Below, piece by piece: positions 1 to 6,694 of a stretch of DNA of 13,042 bases (positions are counted from its first letter, which is position 1; every line of letters starts with the position of its first letter). The DNA comes from Chloroflexota bacterium (GTDB lineage: Bacteria > Chloroflexota > UBA5177 > JANWHV01). The DNA lies in the NCBI GenBank assembly GCA_025450255.1, contig JANWHV010000157.1, forward strand, positions 1 through 13,042. Direction: 5' to 3'. The notes below the pieces were generated by a model. It saw only the letters and a list, made by a program, of their open reading frames with translations. It did not search any database and was not told the origin of the DNA. Made by a program: the position numbers and the translations under genes.

Positions 1-1142
1 GCGAGGGTCGAGACGATCGTAGCAGTCGCGTCATGCTGGATAGCGGAATCGACCGCAGCCGATTGCGCCGTGATCTCGCCGATTGGCGCCACCAGCCCCA
101 GGCTCCAGCCGAGACCGACCACGGACGCGTAGGAAAGGAATACCTGACGATTGCCGAGCGTCAGGTCATGCACGCCGGACTGACCGGCGCGCATGGCATG
201 CAAAGCGGTGCTCAAGCCGGGCGCCGACGTGAGCGACAAGCCCAGGATCGTCACCGGCGATATGGCCGCCGGTAAGACGTCTGGCCCCAACAGGTCCCCG
301 AGATCGGAGGGTGGGGCCGCGATCAGGCGGCCGTTGTGGTCCACCAGAAACGCGTAGCCCGTCTCGGTCGGCTTGAGCGTCGCCAAGTGGTTGAGGAGTC
401 CGGTCAGCGACACGTCGACCGCGATCGCGCCGCGAAACGTGTTTCTGTCATATATGGGCGTGCTCGCGGTGACCTGCACGCCCGTTAGCTGCGGGTTCAC
501 ATAGGGAGCGCGCCATACCGAAGCGCGGCCAGGATCCGCTTGCGGCAGAACCGCCGTGTATGAAGGGTCCTGCAAGATATTGTAGTCGGGGCGCAAAAGC
601 TGGGAGATTCCGGTCGGCGGATAGTATCTGCCCACGCCACTCGGTCCTATAAAGTAGAGTGATGTCGCGTCCTGAACCTGCTTCAGAAGGCCGGGGGACA
701 GTGCATCAAGCGCCGACGAGTCGCGCAGATCGTCCAGTTGCCGCGGGTTTACTCGCGGCGCCGCCGGCACGAAAATGTCGGAGAGGCGGCCCGCCACGCG
801 GTCGCCGTATTGCCCGCCAGGCTCGCGCGTCAGGTGTGGGCCCCGGTTCCAGGATATGGTCCCAAGCCTCGATGTTGAGACAAGATAGGCCGCGGCAATC
901 TTGCCCGCGCTCCCGGCCTGTGAGAACTGCTTGGCGGTTACCTGTGCCTCGCGCTGCGTCAGCGCCAGCAGCGCATCCCGACCCTGTGCTTTCAATCCGG
1001 CGGCGCTGCGCTCGGTGGCGGTGTGCTCCGTTTGGCGGAACCCGTGCGTGACGATTGCGGCGGTGGCTCCGCCCATCAAGGCGGCAAAGAGCACGACAAG
1101 TATCGTCAGTTTCGGCGTCAGCCGGTCAAACCAAACTGGCAT
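1..1142 (-). CDS. Membrane sensor protein with N-terminal dCache ectodomain (partial, C-terminus beyond left edge)
   Basis: The minus strand is open without a stop from an ATG at 1142 to base 1, giving about 380 residues of an incomplete protein. A GGGAG sequence about 10 nt upstream of the ATG could serve as ribosome binding site. Residues about 9-32 form one hydrophobic helix after a short charged N-terminus, and the next ~340 residues have no other membrane segment, so this is a signal anchor followed by an extracytoplasmic domain. The domain reads as double Cache (dCache_1): a Y-F-I-G-P...RYYPP stretch near 163-176, W-R-A-P-Y near 210, an STPIYD...FRGAIAVDVSL block near 227-246, then GYAFLVDHNGRLIAAPP near 262-278. 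Such domains bind small extracellular ligands. A second membrane helix and a cytoplasmic output (histidine kinase, GGDEF, SpoIIE phosphatase or chemoreceptor) should follow beyond the window, and which one cannot be told here. It is divergent from the solute-binding gene at 1304. Confidence 0.85.
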   Translation of the reverse strand, partial: MPVWFDRLTPKLTILVVLFAALMGGATAAIVTHGFRQTEHTATERSAAGLKAQGRDALLALTQREAQVTAKQFSQAGSAGKIAAAYLVSTSRLGTISWNRGPHLTREPGGQYGDRVAGRLSDIFVPAAPRVNPRQLDDLRDSSALDALSPGLLKQVQDATSLYFIGPSGVGRYYPPTGISQLLRPDYNILQDPSYTAVLPQADPGRASVWRAPYVNPQLTGVQVTASTPIYDRNTFRGAIAVDVSLTGLLNHLATLKPTETGYAFLVDHNGRLIAAPPSDLGDLLGPDVLPAAISPVTILGLSLTSAPGLSTALHAMRAGQSGVHDLTLGNRQVFLSYASVVGLGWSLGLVAPIGEITAQSAAVDSAIQHDATATIVSTL

Positions 1143-1183
1143 GCGCGAGATCTCCCAGCAGCAGGTTCCCGGCCAATCGTAGC

Positions 1184-1207
1184 CTAAACAGTGTACTCTC
1201 TGTTTAG
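1184..1207. promoter_or_regulatory. Perfect 8-8-8 inverted repeat in divergent intergenic region, candidate operator
   Basis: CTAAACAG at 1184-1191 is repeated as its exact reverse complement CTGTTTAG at 1200-1207, with an 8-nt spacer. It lies between the divergent starts at 1142 and 1304. Directly downstream of it on the minus strand is a -10-like TACGAT (1181 to 1176), and a TAGAAT lies at 1254-1259 on the plus strand; no convincing -35 was found for either. Arms one helical turn or so apart suit a dimeric DNA-binding protein. A transcript hairpin is possible but there is no T-tract, so it is not an intrinsic terminator. Function is inferred from symmetry and position only. Confidence 0.4.
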
Positions 1208-1303
1208 ACCCTCTCACGAGGGCGAAAGCCGCTTAATCGCGCCGTTTCACGGTAGAATGTGCGTCGAATCATCGTCACGCCGCATCTTCAGGAGACAACG
1301 CCG

Positions 1304-2671
1304 ATGCGTTTTGCATCCCTCTCGCGGGCCGACCTGCTGAAGCGGGCCGGGCTCGCCGGCGCCGCGCTCGCCGGCGCGGAAGTGCATCTCCAACGCGCGC
1401 TCGCGGCGCGCGAGATCAGCGCCACGACCACCATCACCGTGCTGGAGCATCAGCCGGCGCGGCTGCGGCTGCTGCGCGTCGAGATCCCCCGCTTCGAGGC
1501 CGCGATGGCGACAAAGGGCACGCCAATCAAGGTCAACCTTGTCGCGGGCCCGACCAACGACAATGCATTTCAGACCAATCTCACGGTCGCGTACACCTCC
1601 GGCACCGGCCCGGATGTCACCTCATTTCCCACCAGTTTGACGCCCGATTACGTGCTGGCGAATTTCATCGAGGACCTTAGCCCATTTACCCGTGCCTGGC
1701 CTGACTGGCAGCACGCCTGGTACCCCGCCATGCGCGCCGCCGCGCAGGTGAACGGTAGAACCTATGTCATACCGCGCGAGGCCACGGTGTACAGCCTGTT
1801 TTTCAGGAAGGACATCTTGCTCGCCAACCGCATCCCCACGAACCAGCCAAAGACCTGGAACGACCTGCTGGCGGTGGCGCGCGAGATCAAGCGCAAGACC
1901 GGCAAGTTCGCGCTCAACATCCCGGCCGGTCTGAAATGGGGCGCCGGCACGTTTGACGAAGGTTTCATCCATCTTATGCTGGGCAGCGGGTCGCGTTTCT
2001 ACAACGAGCAAACCCGGAGATGGGTTGTGCGCAGCGCAGGACTGCTCAAGGTGTTCCAGTTTTATCGAACCGCGGCGGCGGAGGGCCTGCTGCCCGTGAA
2101 ATGGCTCAACACCGACAACCCCTGGGTGGCGACCAAGTATCAGGGCTTTCCGCGTGGTGACCTCGTCATCACCACCAGCGGCACATGGTCGTGGGAATTT
2201 GATTGGGGGGCGTCAGGCGCCGCGCCGATACCGGATCTGTTCCACAAAGTCGCCACCTGGCCGTTTCCCTCGGTTGACGGCAAGCCGTTCACCACTGGCG
2301 GCGTGGGCTGGGTGTGGGCCGTGGCGAGCCGTGGCGCCCACGCCGCCGCAAGCTGGGAATTCGTGAAGTTCATGACTAGCGGCCGAGCCCTCGCGGACAA
2401 CCTGGTGGCTATTGGCGCGGTATCGCCGCGGACCGATATCGCCGCCAGCCAACGCGAATACGGGCGACTGCCGTTCCTGGTCGATGCCGAGCACACCCTT
2501 ACCACCAGCCGAACCTTCGTCCCCCGACCGCTGGAGGCGGTCATCCAGGGCTTCGTCGAGCAGGCAACGCAGCAGCTAATCGACGGGCGCGCCACGCCGG
2601 ACCAGGCCATGGCCGCCTTCGCCGCGCGGGCGGGCCAGGTGCTGGGGCCAAACGTGGTCGAGGAGGAGTAG
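1304..2671 (+). CDS. ABC-transporter extracellular solute-binding protein, family 1 (sugar type)
   Basis: This 455-residue protein has the layout of a family 1 (SBP_bac_1) binding protein, which captures a substrate, usually a sugar or oligosaccharide, outside the membrane and delivers it to an ABC permease. After the export signal it shows TITVLEHQ (43-50), an F-Q-T-N-L-T-V-A-Y segment followed by SGTGPDV (about 89-105), then NGRTYVIPREATVYSLFFRKD (about 150-170), a TWNDLL block (184-189) and a late GGVGWVWAV...AASWEFVKFMTS block, all typical of the family. The ATG at 1304 is preferred over the in-frame GTG at 1259 because AGGAGA lies at 1290-1295 and the signal sequence begins there. The signal resembles a Tat leader (SRADLLKRAGLAGAALAGA), but alanine sits where the second arginine of the twin pair belongs, and there is no lipobox cysteine. 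No permease or ATPase gene is adjacent. Substrate unknown. Confidence 0.9.
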   Translation: MRFASLSRADLLKRAGLAGAALAGAEVHLQRALAAREISATTTITVLEHQPARLRLLRVEIPRFEAAMATKGTPIKVNLVAGPTNDNAFQTNLTVAYTSGTGPDVTSFPTSLTPDYVLANFIEDLSPFTRAWPDWQHAWYPAMRAAAQVNGRTYVIPREATVYSLFFRKDILLANRIPTNQPKTWNDLLAVAREIKRKTGKFALNIPAGLKWGAGTFDEGFIHLMLGSGSRFYNEQTRRWVVRSAGLLKVFQFYRTAAAEGLLPVKWLNTDNPWVATKYQGFPRGDLVITTSGTWSWEFDWGASGAAPIPDLFHKVATWPFPSVDGKPFTTGGVGWVWAVASRGAHAAASWEFVKFMTSGRALADNLVAIGAVSPRTDIAASQREYGRLPFLVDAEHTLTTSRTFVPRPLEAVIQGFVEQATQQLIDGRATPDQAMAAFAARAGQVLGPNVVEEE

Positions 2672-2705
2672 CGGGCCGGGCCGGCCGATCCGCGTCATGA
2701 TGGCG

Positions 2706-5234
2706 TCAGCCGCGCCGCGGCACCCGGGCGTGTACCTTCGTACCTTTCCCTGGCTCGCTCTCGACGCGCAGCGTACCGCCGAAGCCCGCCGCGCGCTCTT
2801 TCATCGACTGCAGTCCCAAATGACCGGGGAAGTCGCCGTTCGCGTCAAAGCCGATTCCATCGTCCTGTACTTCAGCCTCTATACCGGAGGCATTGCCCCC
2901 CAGCGCGATCCGGACGTTTGCGGCCCGCGCGTGTTTCACCGTATTGTGCAAGGCTTCCTGCAAGATTCTGTAGATCGCTTCCTTCACGCCAAGCGGCACG
3001 TCAGGTTCCTCGCCCAGCGACGCCTGTACGCCGATGCCGTGACGCGCGCTCAGCGCCGCCAACTGGTGATTGATGGCCGCCACCAATCCCTCCGCTTGCA
3101 GCGACTCCGGCCGCAGCTCGAAGATCAGCGCGCGCATCTCCGCCAAGCCCGCCTCGGCCAGGGTCAATACGTAGTCGATCGGTTGGGCGGCGCGAGCCGG
3201 ATCGCGTTCCAGCAGCGTGCGCGCGGTGTGCGCCCCAAGCGAGATGCCGTATAGAGCCTGCGACACGGAGTCGTGGAGATCGCGCGCCAGGCGTTGGCGT
3301 TCGCGGAGGGCGGCTATCTCTTGCGCCGCGCTGTAGAGTCGCGCGGTCTCGATGGCGACCGCCGCTTGCGTGGCGATCGCCAGGGCTAGACGCGCGTGTC
3401 GCGGCGTGTAGTAGTGCGGCTGCACGTGGCCGAGGCCAAGCATGCCGATAACCTGTTCTTTCTGCATCAACGGTACGCCCATCCATGAGCCAATGTGCGC
3501 GTGCGAGTTATCCAGGTCTGCCATGCCGACCTTGCGGAATGATTCCGCCAGCGGGCTGTCATCCCAGATGTCGGCGATAATCACCGGTTCGCGGCGTTCG
3601 ATCACGCGCCGGTTCGCGGATGCATTCGCCACGGCAAACCGCCTGCCGATCATGGCCGAGGCATCAAACGTGCCCCAGTACCCCAGCACTATCAGATCGC
3701 CGCCGTCAAGCTTGAGGACATTCGCATCCAGGTAGTCGACCACTTCCTTGAGCTGCGCCAGAATTAAGCCGAGGAGCGGCTCCAGCTCAAGCGTCGAGGC
3801 CATATTGTGCGAGACTTCGAGCAGGAGCGAAAGCTCCCGCGTCCGCTCTTCCACGCGCCGCTCGAGCATCTGGTATGCCTGCACCTGCTCGGTGACGTCA
3901 CGCACGACGCCCAGCACGTGTGGCTCACCGTGATACGTGAACGGCGTGCCATGGACTTCCACGTGGAACTCAGTGCCGTCCTTGCGCAGGTGCCTTGACC
4001 GCGCGTGAAAGATGCCGCCCGCGCGTACGGTGTGTAGATACCCGTCGAGCACGTGGTAGTGATCCGGATGGATATAGGCGTTTGCCGGCAACTGGCGAAG
4101 TTCCTCGAGCGTATAGCCGTGCATCCGGCAATACGCCGGGTTCGCCTCGACGTCTATGCCGTCCATGGTGGTAATGATCAATCCGTCGGTGGTGATATCA
4201 AAAATGGCGCGATACTGCATCTCCTTCTCTTGCAGCAAGGCCTCCGCCTGGCTTCGCTCGGCGGCCGCGGCCGAGGCACGCGCCTGAATCGCCAGCCTGG
4301 CGCTTTCGACGGCTACCGCCGCCTGATCGGCCACGGCGGAAAGAAACGCCAGATCCGCCTCACCCGGGCCATCGTCCTGAGGATAGTAGCCGACCAACGT
4401 GCCCAGCGCGGCGCCTCTGTACATCAATGGCACGCACGCAAGCGACTGCCAACGCACGCCGAGCAAGTGTTCGCGCAGCGGTGCGTAGGCCGGTTCCGTC
4501 AGCAGACGTACTCGCGCCTGAGGGATAACCAGCGGCTTCCGGTCACGAAACGCCCGCAGGCTCGGCAAATCGGCGCCGTCCCGCCAGGCCTGTTCGAGGA
4601 TTTCGGCGAAACCAAGCGGTAAGCCGTGACTCCCCGCAACCTGGAGTCGCTGTTCCTCACCCTCGATGTGCCAGACCAGGCAGGCCGGGATCCCCGTCGC
4701 CTCGACCACGCTACGCGCCACGCTGTCCAGGGTAGCGCGTAGCGAGCCCGCGAACGCCATGCTCGCCGCGACTTTGGCCAGACCCGCCGCCGTGCGAACG
4801 GCACGCCGGGTTTCGCTCACATCACACATAGTGAGCGCCACGACGACGCGACCGTGCCATTGGTGGCGCCGCGCTATGTATTCCAGAACGCGTTCGTTTC
4901 CGGCGGCGTCGCGATGCACCGTCGTCCAGCCGCATTGTCCTTCGCCGTCCCACGCGTCGCCGGTGGCCGCGAAAGCATGCCGTTCCTCGGCGTCAAAACC
5001 GGCAAGAAACTCGCGGCCCACCAATGTGCCGGAATCGTGGCCAAGCAGCAATTCGAACTCACGATTGGCGTACGCGAAGCGCCATTCCGCGTCGAGCACC
5101 GCAAATGCGGTCGGCGAAGCGTTCAACAAATCAGGCAGCGCGTCACGGACATCCTGCTCGGACACGGAAGGCGCTGATTGGTTTTGGCGGCCTGCGCGCG
5201 CGTTGCCGCTGCCCTCGGCCCGGTCGGGCAGCAT
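2706..5234 (-). CDS. Multi-sensor histidine kinase, PAS-GAF-PAS-GAF-HisKA_3-HATPase (NarX/DegS-type core)
   Basis: An 842-residue cytoplasmic sensor kinase without membrane helices. Order by residue: PAS about 30-140 (ASPTAFAVLDAEWRFAYAN), GAF about 160-312, a short Ala/Glu-rich helix at 313-340, PAS about 341-450 (FDITTDGLIITTMDGIDVEA), coiled helix 451-470, GAF about 471-632, HisKA_3 about 640-710 and HATPase about 748-842. The phospho-acceptor is His654 in ERQRLARDLHDSVSQ. The ATP lid shows an N-box at EALHN (Asn764), a G1 box DDGIGFD (791-797) and GHLGLQSM (804-811). The GAF and PAS domains should sense intracellular ligands or redox state, but no cysteine or histidine pattern that fixes a ligand was recognised. 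The ATG follows the stop of the NarL-type regulator by 3 nt, with AGGGA inside that gene as ribosome binding site, so the two are translationally coupled and are very likely cognate partners. The final residues are RVPRRG. Confidence 0.95.
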   Translation of the reverse strand: MLPDRAEGSGNARAGRQNQSAPSVSEQDVRDALPDLLNASPTAFAVLDAEWRFAYANREFELLLGHDSGTLVGREFLAGFDAEERHAFAATGDAWDGEGQCGWTTVHRDAAGNERVLEYIARRHQWHGRVVVALTMCDVSETRRAVRTAAGLAKVAASMAFAGSLRATLDSVARSVVEATGIPACLVWHIEGEEQRLQVAGSHGLPLGFAEILEQAWRDGADLPSLRAFRDRKPLVIPQARVRLLTEPAYAPLREHLLGVRWQSLACVPLMYRGAALGTLVGYYPQDDGPGEADLAFLSAVADQAAVAVESARLAIQARASAAAAERSQAEALLQEKEMQYRAIFDITTDGLIITTMDGIDVEANPAYCRMHGYTLEELRQLPANAYIHPDHYHVLDGYLHTVRAGGIFHARSRHLRKDGTEFHVEVHGTPFTYHGEPHVLGVVRDVTEQVQAYQMLERRVEERTRELSLLLEVSHNMASTLELEPLLGLILAQLKEVVDYLDANVLKLDGGDLIVLGYWGTFDASAMIGRRFAVANASANRRVIERREPVIIADIWDDSPLAESFRKVGMADLDNSHAHIGSWMGVPLMQKEQVIGMLGLGHVQPHYYTPRHARLALAIATQAAVAIETARLYSAAQEIAALRERQRLARDLHDSVSQALYGISLGAHTARTLLERDPARAAQPIDYVLTLAEAGLAEMRALIFELRPESLQAEGLVAAINHQLAALSARHGIGVQASLGEEPDVPLGVKEAIYRILQEALHNTVKHARAANVRIALGGNASGIEAEVQDDGIGFDANGDFPGHLGLQSMKERAAGFGGTLRVESEPGKGTKVHARVPRRG

Positions 5235-5237
5235 CGT

Positions 5238-5885
5238 TCAGTCCCTACGCATTTGCTCGGCCGGAACCAACCCAATCTGCACGGCGTACAGGGCTGCTTG
5301 CGTGCGACTCTGCACGCCCAGCTTCGCCAGAATGTTGCTGACGTGCGTCTTAACGGTCTTCTCGCCGATGAACAGGGTGCGGGCGATCTCTTTATTCGCC
5401 TGTCCCCTGGCAAGCAAACGCAGCACCTCCGTCTCGCGCTCCGTGAGCGTTTCGGGGCTTGCCGGCGCGCGCACCTCGCGCAGTAGCCGCGCCGCCGCCT
5501 GGGGTGAGAGTTGCACCTGACCGGCCGCTGCCGCCTTGATCGCGCGGCATAGCTCCTCGCCGTTGGTGTCCTTGAGCAGGTAGCCGATGGCGCCCGCCCG
5601 CACCGCTCCAACCACCGACGCATCTTCAAGCACGCTGGTGAGCGCGAGCACCTCCGTCTCCGGGACCTCGCGGCGGATCGCGCCGATGGCCGTGATGCCA
5701 TCCATCACCGGCATCAGCAAATCCATGAGCACCACATCCGGCTTGAGCTTGTGCGTCATCCGCAGCGCTTCCGCGCCGTCCGACGCCTCGCCGATCACCT
5801 CGAGCTCGGGGTCAAGAGCAAGGAACATACGGAGTCCCTGTCGCACGACGGTATGGTCGTCGGCGATCAGTATCCGAACCGGCAT
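5238..5885 (-). CDS. NarL/FixJ-family response regulator (receiver plus LuxR-type HTH)
   Basis: A full-length 215-residue two-domain regulator. The receiver (1-120) has the acidic pair Asp9-Asp10, the phospho-accepting Asp55 in [13 protein letters not shown], Thr83 and Lys105 in GYLLKDT. The output domain (about 145-205) is a LuxR/GerE helix-turn-helix beginning [15 protein letters not shown] and continuing [28 protein letters not shown]. Both are intact, so phosphorylation by the kinase should control DNA binding. The gene is directly upstream of, and 3 nt from, the HisKA_3 kinase at 5234. Start is the ATG at 5885, with GGAG near 5895 as a possible ribosome binding site. A 111-nt gap separates it from the receiver-only protein upstream, and that gap contains an inverted repeat and promoter-like hexamers. 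Targets are unknown; autoregulation or control of the facing solute-binding gene are untested options. Confidence 0.95.
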   Translation of the reverse strand: MPVRILIADDHTVVRQGLRMFLALDPELEVIGEASDGAEALRMTHKLKPDVVLMDLLMPVMDGITAIGAIRREVPETEVLALTSVLEDASVVGAVRAGAIGYLLKDTNGEELCRAIKAAAAGQVQLSPQAAARLLREVRAPASPETLTERETEVLRLLARGQANKEIARTLFIGEKTVKTHVSNILAKLGVQSRTQAALYAVQIGLVPAEQMRRD

Positions 5886-5933
5886 GGCGCCTCCGTCTCA
5901 CGTTACGATTCACGCGGCGCCAGCTCGTCGGGC

Positions 5934-5996
5934 CACGCGACGCCCCCACTGCCTGCCGCCACAGGCCATTCTATCATGGCTGCCCGTCGTCGCGTG
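5934..5996. promoter_or_regulatory. 9-bp inverted repeat with promoter-like elements upstream of the NarL-type regulator
   Basis: CACGCGACG at 5934-5942 recurs as its reverse complement CGTCGCGTG at 5988-5996, 45 nt apart, in the gap between the two regulator genes. On the minus strand a perfect -35 hexamer TTGACA runs 6000 to 5995, overlapping the receiver-only gene's stop codon. A -10-like TAGAAT runs 5973 to 5968 between the repeat arms. The 21-nt spacing between the two hexamers is longer than the usual 17, so the promoter call is weak. GC-rich sequence makes chance symmetry more likely. Confidence 0.3.
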
Positions 5997-6404
5997 TCAA
6001 CACGCCTTCCCCTTCTGGTCCGCCCGCGACGGCGGGATAGCGGGATCGGCGGCCCGACGGATTACGGCAAGCAAGGTATCGGTGGTTTCATGCTTGCCGA
6101 CCACGGCCGCTGCCCCCGCGAGCAGGGCGCGCCCCCGCGTTGCCGCGTCGTCATACAGGCTCAAGATGACCACGGCGCTCGGGTGCTCCTGCTTGCTTAC
6201 CAGCGCGGTGGCCACAAGCCCATCCATGCCCGGCATTTCAATATCCATTACCACGACCGTGGGGTGCAGCATGCCGGCCAGATAAACGGCCCGCTCGCCG
6301 TCGCCGGCCTCACCCACCACTTCCACATCGGGCTCCAACGCCAGTCGCATGCGCAACCCCTGTCTGACTACGGGTTGATCATCGACCAGCAAAATGCTGA
6401 TCAT
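5997..6404 (-). CDS. Receiver-only (single-domain) response regulator
   Basis: A 135-residue protein made of one CheY-like receiver and nothing else. The active site is complete: Asp8-Asp9, phospho-acceptor Asp54 in VVVMDIEMPGMDG, Ser82, and Lys104 in VVGKHE. A Pro/Arg/Lys-rich tail of about 17 residues follows the last helix and there is no helix-turn-helix. The start ATG at 6404 has GAGGA about 5 nt upstream. Its first ~60 residues match the receiver of the NarL-type regulator next door at roughly half of positions, including an identical VVRQGLRM and nearly identical MDG-containing blocks, so it is probably a tandem duplicate. It may act as a phosphate sink, compete for the same kinase, or relay to a partner by protein contact. 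The gene stops 111 nt before the next regulator, too little room for a frameshifted LuxR domain. Confidence 0.9.
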   Translation of the reverse strand: MISILLVDDQPVVRQGLRMRLALEPDVEVVGEAGDGERAVYLAGMLHPTVVVMDIEMPGMDGLVATALVSKQEHPSAVVILSLYDDAATRGRALLAGAAAVVGKHETTDTLLAVIRRAADPAIPPSRADQKGKAC

Positions 6405-6594
6405 CGTATCCTCATCGTTCCAACCCGGCTATACCTCACGGCCGCCTGTCGGCAGTCGCCGTGCGTTTCACTCCGACATCCAGATCACCGGCGCGCTCAT
6501 CGCGCCGCCACGGTTATTTCTGCCGTGATACTAGTTAACTCCCTCCCGACCATGACCACAAGCAACTGAGGTCACGCGGGGGACCGACCTAAGA
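6405..6594. other. Non-coding leader region of the receiver-only gene
   Basis: No convincing gene was seen. On the minus strand, TATAGC near 6450 could be a -10 element for the receiver gene, but no good -35 accompanies it. An 8-bp palindrome AGTTAACT lies at 6533-6540, and CACGG/CCGTG arms at 6509-6513 and 6523-6527 enclose a 9-nt A/T-rich loop. Any of these could be regulatory, and none is strong. Confidence 0.3.
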
Positions 6595-6669
6595 CGGAGA
6601 TTTTTCTCCGCCAAAAGGCGGAGGGAAACGAGCGTCCGTTTCTCCTGAGCCCTGTAAACGGCGTTACAG
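6595..6669. other. Cluster of overlapping hairpins downstream of the ketosynthase operon
   Basis: Four stems lie in 75 nt: CGGAGA/TCTCCG at 6595-6600 and 6605-6610 (TTTT loop); CTCCGCC/GGCGGAG at 6606-6612 and 6617-6623 (AAAA loop), extendable by U-A and G-U pairs; GAAACG/CGTTTC at 6625-6630 and 6637-6642; and CTGTAA/TTACAG at 6652-6657 and 6664-6669. The first two share bases 6606-6610 and cannot form together. The last hairpin starts 25 nt past the ketosynthase stop and could protect or end that transcript. No T-tract follows any stem in either direction, so a standard intrinsic terminator is not supported. Confidence 0.4.
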
Positions 6670-6694
6670 CCCCGGCATTCGGCGGAGAGCAGCC

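Noticed and set aside
1..1182. Plus-strand frames at 33-275, 659-1051 and 901-1182
   Set aside because: They lie opposite the continuous Cache-sensor frame on the minus strand and have shadow-like composition.
4666..5520. 284-residue plus-strand frame opposite the kinase/regulator junction
   Set aside because: It is antisense to two strongly recognised genes and is rich in Ser/Arg/Ala without motifs.
5886..5996. Lost LuxR output domain of the receiver-only protein, as a frameshifted remnant
   Set aside because: Only 111 nt are available, no helix-turn-helix motif is readable in any frame, and promoter-like sequence fills the gap.
5751..6569. 272-residue plus-strand frame covering both regulator genes
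   Set aside because: Antisense to intact receiver domains; no recognisable fold.
6595..6669. Intrinsic terminator
   Set aside because: The stems are good, but no run of T follows them on either strand.
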